Positions 1 to 10,429 of a stretch of 64,000 nucleotides of DNA are shown piece after piece. The notes beneath the pieces are model-generated. The model worked only from the letters and a program-made list of their open reading frames with translations, ran no database searches and was not told the origin of the DNA. Made by a program: the position numbers and the translations under genes. This stretch comes from Scilla litardierei (taxonomy: Eukaryota > Streptophyta > Magnoliopsida > Asparagales > Asparagaceae), in assembly GCA_030789695.1 (NCBI GenBank), contig CM061135.1, forward strand, positions 113,468,301-113,532,300, in the 5' to 3' direction. Each line of letters opens with the position of its first letter. Within the stretch, counting starts at the first letter, position 1.

Positions 1-451
1 CCGCAACCGAACAGGGGGTAAACTGACAAAGGGGCACCATTAGGTACTCTATGACTTGGATAAAGAAGGGATTGAGCGGGAAACGAAGACCCAAACGGAA
101 CATCTCGACGTAAACGCCGACTTCGTTGCTCCTCGGAAGACAGATCCGCTCGTCGATGAAAGGGACTCGAACATCATACGGGTGACAGAGGTACCTTCCC
201 CGAATCTCCGCAGCCGCCCGAAAAGAAGTCCTCGACGGCGTTCTGAGGACAACCGGAGGAACATTAAGCCGCACGGCAGCCGACGCCACATCATCGCCAG
301 CATAGTCTGGGAAGAGCTTCCCTTTCCCTTTATCTTAGAGGGAACGGGTCCCCGAGGAGGAACCGGATCCCACAGATCGGGGCCCGCCCCGCCTGGACTC
401 AGGAGGATCCCTCGCCCCTTGGCCAGAGCCACCTATCCTAAGAGCTGCCAT
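1..451 (-). pseudogene. Antisense ORF of a Tat-type retrotransposon with a 'putative gypsy type transposon' domain, cut by the window edge
   Basis: Read on the minus strand from an ATG at 451-449, this frame runs off the window start (150 codons visible). It has one in-frame TAA at codon 39 (337-335). After that stop it encodes a long protein-like stretch ending in VEMFRLGLRFPLNPFF and then EYLMVPLCQFTP. That pattern (a GLRFPL-HPFF-type core followed by a Q-L/F-TP motif) is typical of the plant 'putative gypsy type transposon' domain (Pfam PF04195, from memory). The LTR at 824-1859 is on the plus strand, so this frame is antisense and lies between the element body and its 3' LTR. Extra antisense ORFs in this position are known from the Tat lineage, for example Grande. 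It has its own TATA box upstream. The domain call is recognition by eye; the function of such proteins is unknown. Confidence 0.62.
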
Positions 452-823
452 AATATGAGAATGGGAAAGGAATTACCTTTTTGTTTATTTGGAGAAGGCA
501 AGGAAACGGAGGCGGCGGAAGACTCCGAGTTTGTGGAAAGCTCGGAACAGAGAGAAGAGCAAGGAAGAACTTGGGATCAAAGCAACCGGGGCACTTATAT
601 ACAATACCCAGGGGCGAATTCAAAACGCCTGACAGGAACACGTGGCGAGCCTCAAAGAGCCGGCGGCGTTTCGAAATCGGCGCCAAGGGAAATCCTATCG
701 ATCCGCCTCATCATAAACTTCATTTATGACCACGCCTCGACTGACGCGCCAATCGAAACCCCAGGAGTCACATCGTTTGAACCGAACCGGCCAAGGCCGA
801 TCGGCCCCACCAATAGGGGCCAT
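452..823. other. Promoter and leader of the antisense ORF, and 3' end of the Tat element
   Basis: No sense-strand coding was recognised. On the minus strand a TATA box at 594-601 is followed by a pyrimidine-rich leader, then a possible splice donor (AAAAG/GTAATT) about 30 bases before the ATG. At the right end, immediately before the LTR, AATAGGGGCC is the best candidate polypurine tract for the plus-strand element. Confidence 0.4.
594..601 (-). promoter_or_regulatory. TATA box for the antisense ORF
   Basis: Minus strand reads TATATAAG, about 145 bases upstream of the ATG at 451. Spacing and leader composition fit a core promoter driving the antisense ORF independently of the LTR. Inferred from sequence only. 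Confidence 0.45.
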
Positions 824-1169
824 TGATACGTCTATTTTGCGGAGGCCCAACAGCATAAGCCCACCAAACGAAGCCCGAAAGGCACGAGCCTAGAAACCCA
901 ACTACCGATCAGAAGCCCGTCTGTGAGATCAGGCCCGCCCGACAAGGCCCCCTAGAGGACCCCCAAACGGCGATCCGACCCGACCCCGAAAATGCGCAAG
1001 TCACTCGACCACTCCAGCGATAACCGTTCCCCCAGGCCCGCTGCCACTTAATGGCCGTTATGGGGAGGTGCCGGGATGGCGCAGGGAGCGACGATGGGGA
1101 GGCGGATTGAGGGGGCACGATTGGGGGCGGATGAGGGACGTGAGTCGTGGGCAATCACGACGAGAGGCC

Positions 1170-1177
1170 TATAAAAG
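1170..1177 (+). promoter_or_regulatory. TATA box of the Tat LTR
   Basis: TATAAAAG inside the LTR, about 350 bases from its left end, the expected place for the U3/R boundary. Confidence 0.6.
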
Positions 1178-1444
1178 GGCTCGAAGGACGACTGGACAAG
1201 GGGACCGCATCTCAGGTAACAAAACCGAAGGTACTCCATCAACGACCTAGTTCCCCCACTTCATCTCCTTCCCCCTGCTCGCGCCGGTGGACGTCATTCT
1301 GATCTCCTCTCGAGTCGAACAGTCCCCGCCGAGCCTCCTCTTTCAGATCTTCATCTGACTTAGGCATCGGAGGGTATTTGGCTGGAACCAAGGTCCGCCC
1401 CCCCTGACGAGTGTTCTCGTCTGTCCAGGGAGACGTCTGATCCA

Positions 1445-1680
1445 AGTGCCGAGGCTTCCCCTCGGCTCCACACCGGTTGCACATCAACCGAGGCGACCGA
1501 GGCTACCCCTCGTCGTCTGACCGTCCGAAGCCGAGCACCTCACACCGGGCCGAGGCTTCTCCTCAGCTCCGTGTCGATCGCACGCCAAGTCAAGACGCCG
1601 AGGCTTCCCCTCGTCGTCCGACCATCCGAGGCCGAGCATCTCACACCGGGCCGAGGCTTCCCCTCAGCCCCCTCAAGGCC
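1445..1680 (+). repeat. Five imperfect copies of a GC-rich motif in the LTR U5 region
   Basis: The motif GCCGAGGCTTCCCCTCG recurs five times with small changes, near 1449, 1497, 1549, 1598 and 1650, about 50 bases apart. The ends CGAG and CTCG are inverted, so each copy can form a short hairpin. No coding meaning was found. Confidence 0.6.
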
Positions 1681-1859
1681 GAAGATCCAGACCCGGCCCT
1701 GCTGACGTACTTCACGTCGTCTGCATCTCCGATTCGCGTCACGTCCGCACGTGCTCGACGCACCCAAGGGACCCAAGTCGGCCCCTTGACCACGTTGACC
1801 GGGCAGTCCACGGTCAACGCTTCTGTAGTGAGAAAACACTCTGAAACACTAGCCTAACA

Positions 1860-2523
1860 ATAACGTGATTTATAAAGTAAATTTGTAACCTCACTTTCTT
1901 TATAATGTGCTCTGTAGATCATCATCATACATGGTATATTACATGTTTTCTAAGCAATCCACACAATGCCATTGTATCATTTAGAATTAAGTCTCAGGGT
2001 ACGGAAACTTTACTAACATGTGAGCGTGGATTACATTTTTTCCTTCATATCCCATCACCAAAACTTCTAAACCACAATGCCATAAAGATTTTGTCTGTGA
2101 TATCACCCAATTGTGTAAATTTCATAAAATCTGATATAGGATGAATTGAAACCTGAGCTTTGACTGAAATGAACAAAAAAAGATACTGTGAAATGATTAA
2201 GCCATACGTGCAACTTACCAAGAAGAAAAAAGTGAGCACATTGAATCACAAAACTTAGATAATGAAAACTCAATAATTCAATCTAACTGTAACAAATAAA
2301 ACCAAAATCAAGCTGCAAGACCCTTCACCCATCAAGATTTCCCCTTCCTTTCCTAAGTGATACGGTTCCTACACTTGTGTGTCATGGCTATTTACCAGTC
2401 GGGATTTACCTACCCTTTCCCTAAGAAGTACAATCCTACATAAATAAACTATGGATTCAACACTTGTGATACGGTTCCTACACTTGTGATACGGTTCCTA
2501 CACTTGTGTGTCATGGCTATTTT
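1860..2523. other. AT-rich DNA without recognised gene; short direct repeats
   Basis: Composition drops sharply after the LTR end. The only structure seen is TGATACGGTTCCTACACTTG, present three times (starts near 2358, 2467 and 2487), the last two directly abutting. Confidence 0.5.
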
Positions 2524-3082
2524 TTAGCGGCATTTAGCTTCTTCTCTTCCTTTAGCTTTGCCTGCAAGTGTTGAGGAAGCCACAAAATTTTTTAAAACCA
2601 ATAATTGAAAAGCAAATGCATTCAACCCAAAAAAGAAATAAATGGGCAAAGAAATAAAACCTTTTGTTATTTCTTCAACTTCATCTCCAAATCCTCCTTG
2701 CTGTCAAGCTACACACACCAACACCAAACTTTGATCAGTCAATATATCAAGCGAATAATTCAGACAAATTTAAAAGTGGAGAGAAAGAGCAAACAGTCGT
2801 GGAAAATACCTTGCATCACCTTGGGCTCATTGACGGCATCGGCCATCAAAATCATACCTCCCACATTTAAACTGAACAATATAGAAATTGAAGCATTTAT
2901 ATCAACCGTCAGTGCAAATAAAGAATGAAGCTAAATGCACAATTTATCATTAGAAAAATCATTAAGGAAAAAAATTTCTTTAGTTATAAAAAAAGGAATT
3001 TGGATAAAATTACTACCTGGTGCTTCATATCCCATGGCTTCTTCCCAAATGCTATTTTTACTTCTCCACCATCTTTGGCAAG
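2524..3082 (-). pseudogene. Exon-like segments of an unidentified gene (3' part)
   Basis: On the minus strand several short coding stretches have splice-like borders. 3017-3082 (acceptor TTAG, donor GTAGTA) reads LAKDGGEVKIAFGKKPWDMKHQ in two pieces of family-like composition. 2810-2871 (acceptor TTCAG, donor GTATTT) contains LMADAVNEPKVMQ. A last segment ending near 2524 after a TTGCAG acceptor is lysine-rich and closes with a stop (KLKEEKKLNAAKK). The reading phase does not pass cleanly from the first to the second segment, so this is either a decayed gene or my borders are wrong. I do not recognise the protein. Confidence 0.35.
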
Positions 3083-3416
3083 CTAAGAAAAAGTAAGCAA
3101 AAACAGAATCAAAACCTGGTTCTAAGATCAACTCAAAATCAAAAGATCTTATACATTTTAATTTCCTAAATTTCTATGGGAACTTCTAATCAATTAAGTG
3201 ATTCAATATAGTTTTGAAAGAAAACTGATATAGAATAGAAGAAGGAAGAAGGAACTAAAATCATATTGAACATGAACCTCCTCCTCAGAATATGAGAGTA
3301 AGCACAAAATTAGCAATTATATTTAGCATTTATAAAAGAAAAAATTTCAGCCACTGTCACATGAAACACGCCAACTAATCTCAAAAATCAAAATTAACAT
3401 CATTATGAGCAAATAC

Positions 3417-3489
3417 TTTAAGGAATTCCTGATCAAAAGCCGCTTTTGCCTTAAAATCCGGTGCCATATTCCCTACCAACATGGCTGCT
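3417..3489 (-). pseudogene. 2-Cys peroxiredoxin-like exon fragment
   Basis: Minus strand, after an acceptor TTGCAG and before a donor GTATTT, this 73 bp stretch reads LVGNMAPDFKAKAAFDQEF. That corresponds to the LVGN-APDFEA-AVFDQEF block at the mature N-terminus of plant plastid 2-Cys peroxiredoxins (BAS1 type). The block containing the peroxidatic cysteine (FTFVCPTE), which should follow in the next exon, was not found nearby. This is therefore a fragment and not a working gene. It sits in series with exon-like pieces that do not look like peroxiredoxin. Confidence 0.6.
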
Positions 3490-3700
3490 CTGCAATAGGA
3501 CAAACCCCATTAGGAAAAAGAATTATCTGAAAGTAGATTGTTCCCATTTAAAATGAACTAACTTCAAATCAAGATCCAATTATGAACAGAATGAAATTAA
3601 TACATCATTCCAATTAAGAACATGCTAGATTAAGAACAAACAGGGGAACATAAAAAAATTGTTCAAAGCCCCAATAACTGATGTACACAAAGAATTTTAC

Positions 3701-4441
3701 CTTTTGCTCTCTTAAATTAACACCAGTGTTGAACTTGGTCATGAGTGTTGCTGCAATGAGTCTTCACTTATTGTAATTAACTGATGTACACAAAGAACTT
3801 GGTAACTTGGAGTTCTAACTTGGAGTTCTAAACAAAAATGACCTGCAAAGTTAAATGCACAGAACAACAACAATGATGCAAGGGGCCTTGTGTTTTTAAA
3901 CAGATGTTATCTAACCTGTATTGCAAGATGCAAGCTGAGAATGCAAGCTTACCACAATCAGGATGTATTAACTTGAGGCTCATAATGCAAAATAACCCAT
4001 TGCTATCTTACCTTGAGGCCCATATGCTGAGAATACAAACTTTTTTCTTTCCATCTCAAATTTTAAAGCCCCAATATTAGACCCAATAACAAAGACCTGG
4101 ACATTTGTCAAGCTTTCATTAATTTGAGCAGATTTTGGGAAGAAAAAAGCTATAGGCTCGAGAGGGGGGAGCCTTGCTCTTTAAGTGCATGCTCTTGAAC
4201 GGAATAGTGCAATATGAGGAAAATTTGTGTGCATTATGTATAATTTTTAATTTTTAGACATGGGTTTATTCCTAAAGTAGAAATCAAACTGTTTCACATA
4301 AATCACTTCTTTCATGACATCAACATAATTCAAGACCTTAAATTAGCTCTAACAATGACAAATCATAAAAAATTTTAATGAGAAGCATACCTTTGTTGGC
4401 CAAAAGATGTCTACTAATTTCCAGAATGTAACGGATGAAGC
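3701..4441 (-). pseudogene. Three in-phase exons of an unidentified plant gene
   Basis: On the minus strand, exons at 4391-4441, 4012-4096 and 3701-3750 have GT/AG borders and keep one open phase across all three. They read SSVTFWKLVDIFWPTK, then VFVIGSNIGALKFEMERKK with FVFSAYGPQ, then ATLMTKFNTGVNLREQK. The in-phase joins argue that these were once real exons. I do not recognise the family. The next exon-like piece to the left (3417-3489, peroxiredoxin-like) does not join in phase with the simplest borders. No start codon or promoter was assigned. Confidence 0.4.
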
Positions 4442-5184
4442 CTAAAACGATAATGTCAGTTATCTGCATCACATGATACAAATGGAGTTATTCTTGATCA
4501 CAACCATTTTGAGAGAATGAGATTACAACCATTTTGTTCTTGAAAGAAGCCTAGAACCTAAAACATAAACAAAAAGAAATCCGCCAACGAAGACCAAGGG
4601 AAAATGTTAATGTCCAGAAAACCAAAACCAAAACACTGCAATTTTTTCATTATGAAACGAAACAAATGCAGCTTTTCTGGAATAACAAAAAAAAGATGCA
4701 AGCTTTAAGTGGGAAAATACCCAAAAATCTAGCTTCAAGTTAAACCTAACAAAACAAAGAAACCCCATTTGAGAGAGCAATCTCACCTTAAGAAGTAATC
4801 CAAGCCCATTTGAGATAACTTGGCTTCAACCAATCCAAAAAAGCAAAACTTCTTTTGAGTAACTTCTCAAAATTTAGAGCCCCATTATTAGATGCAAGCT
4901 ATAACCTAGAAAAAAAAGAAAACCCATTTGAGAGAACAAAATCACCTTCTCAAGAATAAAAAAGAAATAAATTAGATACATTGTGTAAATCAACCTTAGG
5001 ATTTTCCTTCCGTGGTTGGTTCTAACCATTTCAAGCATATGGTCTACACAAAAATTCATAAGAAAAGAAAACCCATGATCCATAAAGAAATAATAAAAAC
5101 TCTAGAGATCGTATATATATAAATATTCTAAAAGAGATTAGTCCTGACACAAAATCAGATCAATCACAAAGGGAATAAAAGTAA

Positions 5185-5545
5185 GAGAACTGCATGAAAA
5201 AAGATCGGAAAATTAATGGGTTTGTTCCAATACCTCAAAATCAACTAATAAAGGTGAGAAAAAAATCCAACAAAATCAGAGCTTTCACGTGTATCTTTTT
5301 CCAAAATCTCTCCTTCCCTCGTATCCAAATCTGTATTTTTGTTCAAAAGGACATCAGAGCCAGCACAGAGAGACCAAAACTAAGAGACTTTCATGAAAAA
5401 GGGGACAAAGAATGGGTTTATTCCAATACCACAAAATCAACTAATAATGGAGAGAAAAATCAACCAAAATCAGCGCTTTCACATGTATACGTGTCCATCT
5501 CCTTTCCCTCGTATCAAGGATGCGTCTATCGAAATCTGCATTTTT
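5185..5545. repeat. Tandem duplication of about 200 bp
   Basis: The segment from about 5185 to 5345 returns, diverged, at about 5385 to 5545. Both copies contain CATGAAAAA, GGGTTT-TTCCAATACC and CTTTCAC-TGTAT in the same order. No coding sense was found in either strand. Confidence 0.6.
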
Positions 5546-7634
5546 TTGGCTAGAAATGGTGGTTACCGGTATCAATTACTCAAAATAGTAGAGCAGCAGA
5601 GTCAAAGTTAAATGTAAATGAAATGAATCTCATTTATATGACATAAAAGTATAAATAAACACCCAAAATGGAACAAAAGTTTCATGTGTGCAGCAAACAA
5701 TCACAAAATATAAAAATGCCAAAAAACAGTCATATAAGAGTGAATTGCAGTTAGCCATTTTATAAGAGTGTTGCAATTCACTTCCATCCATAAAGAAATT
5801 GCATTGAGTTCAAAGAAAGCATACATAATAGCTTAATCAGTGCTTATTAATTACCTCCAATTCCATGGTCTAGGTGCCATTCTAATACAAAAAACAGTCA
5901 TATAAAAGTTTAGCATGCCTATCGTGTATGATCAAACTCATATGGAAAGTTTGTTTGGACAAATTAACTGATTGATATGAAAATTCATTGCAACATGATA
6001 CAGCTTCACACACTTCACACATAGCCTTGCATACCTACAAACTCGTTGTGCAAATACATAAGTTGCAGTAATTCATGATCAGGAGTTATGAAACATGCTT
6101 AATAAATGGAGAAGAACTATATCAAACTATGATTATAGAAGCTTGTAAGTGATTAATGGCCAAAAAGAGCATTTCAAACATCGATCACCTTGATCAGTGA
6201 ATTGCTTAGTAAAAGTTCTTCTGCCATTAGCTTAAATTCTGAGAAATGATAATTAAAAATGCCAAAAGTCATCACTGTGCCAGACAACAGACTAATCTGC
6301 CCTTGGACCTTGGACCTGCAAAAGCCAATAGAAACTCTCTTAGGATGACAAAATTTTCATGCCCTAAGGAAAAAAAGATTTCTGAAAAAAAAAGAAGATG
6401 TCCGATATCACATCCTCGGCCTAGATTTAGTGAAATATTCAGAACAAACGCTATGAGAAATGAATTCCTTTAGGTACATCAAAAACAAAAGACCATGATG
6501 CATCCATGCATGCATCAATTGTCATGAAGAACCTTTGATGTCTTTGTATGCATTCCTGGGTGAAAACACAAAACAACATGTGGGCATCTCTCCAACAAAA
6601 ATCATTACTTCATTAAATAAACCATCTAATTATAAATTGAAATGATACTATGAAATGATACTGATGTTGATGAGATAATGAAGTATAAAGCATTGACTGC
6701 TAGATTAAAGGGTGAAGTTTAGGTATTCTGTATCATTCTTATTGGCTTAACACTTTTTATTTAATTCTATCAAGTTATAGGATGCGAAAAAGACATCATG
6801 GTATATTGAATCGATACACTTCACAACTAACAAAAGACCATGTCCACTCTCACATATTAAATGCATACGTATTTAATTTGTTGGATGCTATTTTTCAATT
6901 CAGATATAGATAAAAGAGTTTCAGAAAATACCTTCACTATTTTGACGGAATAATCTTTAGATCGGAATGCCCTCAGAATCCCCAGAATCTCCATGAGTTC
7001 TAACTTACCTGCTTCATCAATGCGCAAATTAAACGATTTTCAAGCAACAGAACAAACTGGGCATATCTAAAATGTCAACTAAAATCCAAAAATCCCACAC
7101 ACAAAAATAATAAGGGTAATTTAGCGTAAATAATCCAAAAGCTCCATAGAAACGTGTAAATAAAAAACCAACATGAAATAAACATATACCTTCCGAGTCA
7201 AAACACAAAGGAATCATACAATTTCTAATAGCTAGTTTCCAAATACTGGTCAACAGAAAATCTTCTCTAAATGAAGCAATTTGAGGGGGCTTAAGAAGCA
7301 AATAACTACTCAACCGCAAAGTTCCTAGGGTAAATTTAAGGATTTTTAAGAAGCAAATGATTACTCAAGCGCAAGGTTCATAGCGTTTCGATCAGAATCT
7401 AGCTCAAGTTAATATTCTAAAGCTAAGAATTTTGACCCAAAAATTGATCAGAGTCCAAAGATATTCTGACAAAACCACTGCAAATTAACGTCAAAGGCTA
7501 GCTCATACCCATTTTTTTTTCACTAAACTAAACCTTGACGAAAATGTGATACAAAACATCCGAGATTAATCAGCAATAACGTCAAAGGCTAGCTCATATC
7601 AAGAATTTTTAACGACAATTAATCAGCAATAACC
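5546..7634. other. AT-rich intergenic or intronic DNA
   Basis: No open frame with protein-like composition was recognised on either strand. A short direct repeat (GTCAAAGGCTAGCTCATA) occurs near 7489 and 7578. If the exon-like pieces at 2.5-4.4 kb and the GC-rich block at 7.6-8.0 kb belong to one minus-strand gene, this would be intron. Confidence 0.35.
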
Positions 7635-8073
7635 CTAAAAACACCAGATCTGTGAGAAACCAAAAGGGGCAAAACATGGAACCTCCGGTGAGCTGGATTG
7701 GCGAGCCAAGATGGCGAGCTGGATTTCGGCGCACTTGGCGACGACTGTGTGGTCGCTACCCCCACTCTTCTTGGCGTTGCTAGCATGGGCCTCCGGCGTA
7801 AGCTTCACCTTGGAGACGGAGAATGAGACCGGTGGCCTTGCAGGTTGACCTAGCCGCGGATGAGCTCGATGAGAGTGAGGTCGTGTGACTCCGAATCTGC
7901 AGCTGCATGATTTTGGGTTGGGGCCTTGATCTGAAGAACATGCAGAGAAGAAGCCCAATCAGCCCGCTGATTTCCTTTTGGTTGGGGCCTTGATCTAAGG
8001 TTTTTGGGGGTGGGATGGAGCGAGAGGGAGAGGGAGAGGGAGAGGGAGAGAACGGGATGACTTGATCTATCAA
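7635..8073 (-). other. GC-rich block, possible 5' exon of a minus-strand gene
   Basis: This 440 bp block is much richer in GC than its surroundings. It carries overlapping minus-strand frames, one containing KLTPEAHASNAKKSGGSDH followed by a stretch ending AEIQLAILAR. A purine-rich (GGGAGA)n run at about 8020-8052 lies at its upstream side, like a plant 5' leader. I recognise no family; it may be the first exon of the decayed gene to the left or an unrelated transposon scrap. Confidence 0.3.
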
Positions 8074-8392
8074 TGCCTTATACAGCTATCAATATTTTCA
8101 ACTTCAAATTTCAAAATTCCCCCCAAGTTTTTATTTTTCACTTAAATTTCAAAGATTTCATAATAGTTTTCAAATTTCAAAATTCCCCCCAATGTATATA
8201 ACTTAACCAATTTCTCATCTCCCAATTTCTCATATCTCATATTCAACATACAACAACAAAATGGATTACCCAAGTACCCAAATTCTCTTATCCCTTATCC
8301 AAATTCTCTTATCCATGTTCTCTTAACCAAAATCTCTTAACCAAAAACTCTTATCCAATAACCCATGAAAACATCCCTATTTTATAGAATAG

Positions 8393-8430
8393 ATGTATGT
8401 ATGTATGTATGTATATACACACATACACAC
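8393..8430. repeat. Microsatellite (ATGT)n then (ACAC)n
   Basis: Five to six ATGT units followed by TATACACACATACACAC. It abuts the left edge of the next LTR fragment. Confidence 0.8.
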
Positions 8431-8434
8431 ATCA

Positions 8435-9735
8435 TGCAATACGGATCGTATGCAGCGGGTGACGAACATAGGGAGGTAGTGGCATGAGTATCGATTAACC
8501 ATATCTCTAGTTAGCTACACGAACAAAAACAAGAAGGGTAATTACACTAAAAATACAAAGATAAAGAAAGGTGCCAGGGGCCAAGGTCACCGCTAGTGCA
8601 AATTGAGCATTCGAGTTGTTTTAGCTTCTCGAGTCAATGGGTTGTAGTCCTAGATGATAGTCGAATCTCAATCCTTATCCTCTCGACGTCCAACCGTGAG
8701 AGATGAATCAGAGAATATGTTGGATCCCTTATCGTAGCCTCGATGGTTAGTCGGATGCTACGGAAGTGGTGATTCTAGTGAGTGTGCCCGATGGTGGTTG
8801 GCACCTAGCACTAGATAGTCATCCCTCCTCAAGTATGCAGTTGAATGAATTGAATTCATCCAAATCTATTCCTAAGACAAAAACCCTCCAATTGGAGCAA
8901 TATTTGGGGTGATCCACTCACATAAACAATCTACACTAGGGTTAAGCAAAGCCCTATGCACAAAGATTTACTCTATTAACATCACAACAAATGACAAGAA
9001 GCAATTAAGGAGAAACATCACAAGAAGAAATAAAGGGGAATTAAAGGCAATGCAAATGAAATTAAACTATAAAGAAAGATTCATTACAATACAATTAAAA
9101 TTAAAAGTCTTACATTCAAAATGAAGAATAGCCCCCAAAGGGGGTAAAACCACTAAAAATCACGGAAGAAAAAAATTCTATCCCCTCTCTCAATTCGCAC
9201 TCAGCAAGTTATAGTACATGCAAAAAATCAAGGGCGCTAAATAGCTTAAGGCACGGCAGCGATCGCTGCTTCGAGCACAGTCGTGCCGCAAGTCGATACG
9301 GCTATGTTAATCCTCCTCTAAGCCTATTCAGCTCCAGGCAGTACAGTGGCAGCACAGCCGTACGAAACGATCGTGCTGCCAGGGTGCTTGCTGCCCTACT
9401 GCATGGAATTAAGCACGACTGTGTCGCAAGTCAGCATGGCCGTGTCAATGATGATGTAGCTCATCCCTTGGCCTTATGGTGTGACACAGCCATGCGTTTG
9501 CACGCACGGCCGTGATGCCTACTGCTTGGACCGTTTCTCTCCTCCTTGAGGTTTGATCTTTGTTAATCATTGTCGTCTTCTCTCCCAAGCTCCACAACTC
9601 ACAGATTGAAATTATGTTTGCCTAAATTCCCTGAAATGCACAAAATACATACTCAAAGCATCAAATGGATAAAATGTGTAAAACGGGAGGAATAGCGAAA
9701 ATGATATGGAATAAATGAAGAAAGTGAAAGGTTAA
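8435..9735 (-). repeat. Athila-like LTR fragment on the minus strand
   Basis: The left end (CGGATCGTATGCAGCGGGT) resembles the U5 ends of the LTRs at 15958 and 16319 read in the same direction. The right part (AAATTCCCTGAAATGCACAAAATA) resembles the right part of the LTR at 16319-17922. Between them at 9245-9530 lies a cluster of CACGGCCGTG-type palindromes. No PBS is visible at the left end and no PPT at the right, so it is a truncated copy. The right edge runs into a gag pseudogene. Confidence 0.5.
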
Positions 9736-10300
9736 AGTGCCGAAAAAGATGTATAAGATGAGTCCAACAATGGTCTTTGGGGCCCTCGACCATATGAGGA
9801 GCAAAACGACTTAGCATAGAGAACTCAGCATCGTATTCGTCAACGATCACTGATTCTTGGTGTAAGTTAACGAAACGCTCCTGAATATCTCTCTTAGTTG
9901 ATTTGGGGAAATATTTCATGTCGAATCGTTCTTGAAACATGGCCCATGCAATAGGCTGCATTATTCAATTTTATTCGGTCTCGCACCAATTTCTCGCGTT
10001 GTCGATCAGTTGGAGCCTTGCTACCTCTACCCACCCTGCCTGTGGGATGCGGGCAGCACTCAGGTTATCCTCGATGCTTCGTTCCCATTCTTTAGCATCG
10101 AGGGGGCCTTCCTTCCCAGAGAAAGTCATTGGGTGCAGTTCACGGAATTGTTTAACTCCAATATCACCTCAGGGAGCAGGTTGAGTTTCACGTGGAAGAA
10201 TCTGATGTTGGATTTCAAACATTTCTCTTATAACTCCCATGAGGTTGTTGTCTACAGCTCCAATAGCACGAGTATTAAGTCGACTGAAGTCGACTGCCAT
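9736..10300 (-). pseudogene. Broken Ty3/gypsy gag gene (Retrotrans_gag domain)
   Basis: From an ATG at 10300-10298 the minus strand gives a recognisable gypsy Gag start. An AIGAVDNNLMGVIREMFE stretch comes first, then the capsid-type pattern FSGKEGPLDAKEWERSIED, and later FVNLHQESVIVDEYDAEF with LSRFAPHMVE. The last part is the diagnostic end of the Retrotrans_gag domain. The frame has one TGA after about 43 codons and a TAA plus TGA pair before the second half. The downstream part (nucleic-acid-binding knuckle and pol) is missing, replaced by the LTR fragment at 8435-9735. The LTR at 10430-13141 is its own 5' LTR. Confidence 0.78.
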
Positions 10301-10429
10301 GCTGCAAACAAACCACAAGGTACGTTAGGTGAGAAATTTATTCTAGTTGTACACTTAGATATTAATGTCGTCCATACTGATCTTAAACTATTCGCAAGAA
10401 CATGACCAACGTAGGCTGCCACAGAAACC

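Larger units (their letters stand above)
824..1859 (+). repeat. LTR of a Tat-lineage Ty3/gypsy element (3' LTR, 1,036 bp)
   Basis: Begins TGATACGTC and ends AGCCTAACA (TG...CA). Inside, in the right order, are a TATA box (1170-1177), a downstream GACTTAGGCATCGGAGGG segment and a run of Cs before CTGACGAG. This arrangement is typical of the Tat/Retand group and also appears in solo LTR S at 28695-29457. The body of the element lies to the left, mostly outside the window, so the TSD cannot be checked. GC content is far above the flanking AT-rich DNA. Confidence 0.7.

Noticed and set aside
56..826. 256-codon plus-strand frame at the left end
   Set aside because: It is the complement of the antisense gypsy-domain ORF and of GC-rich leader DNA. 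Composition (R/P/S-rich without pattern) gives no family, and the minus strand explains the region better.
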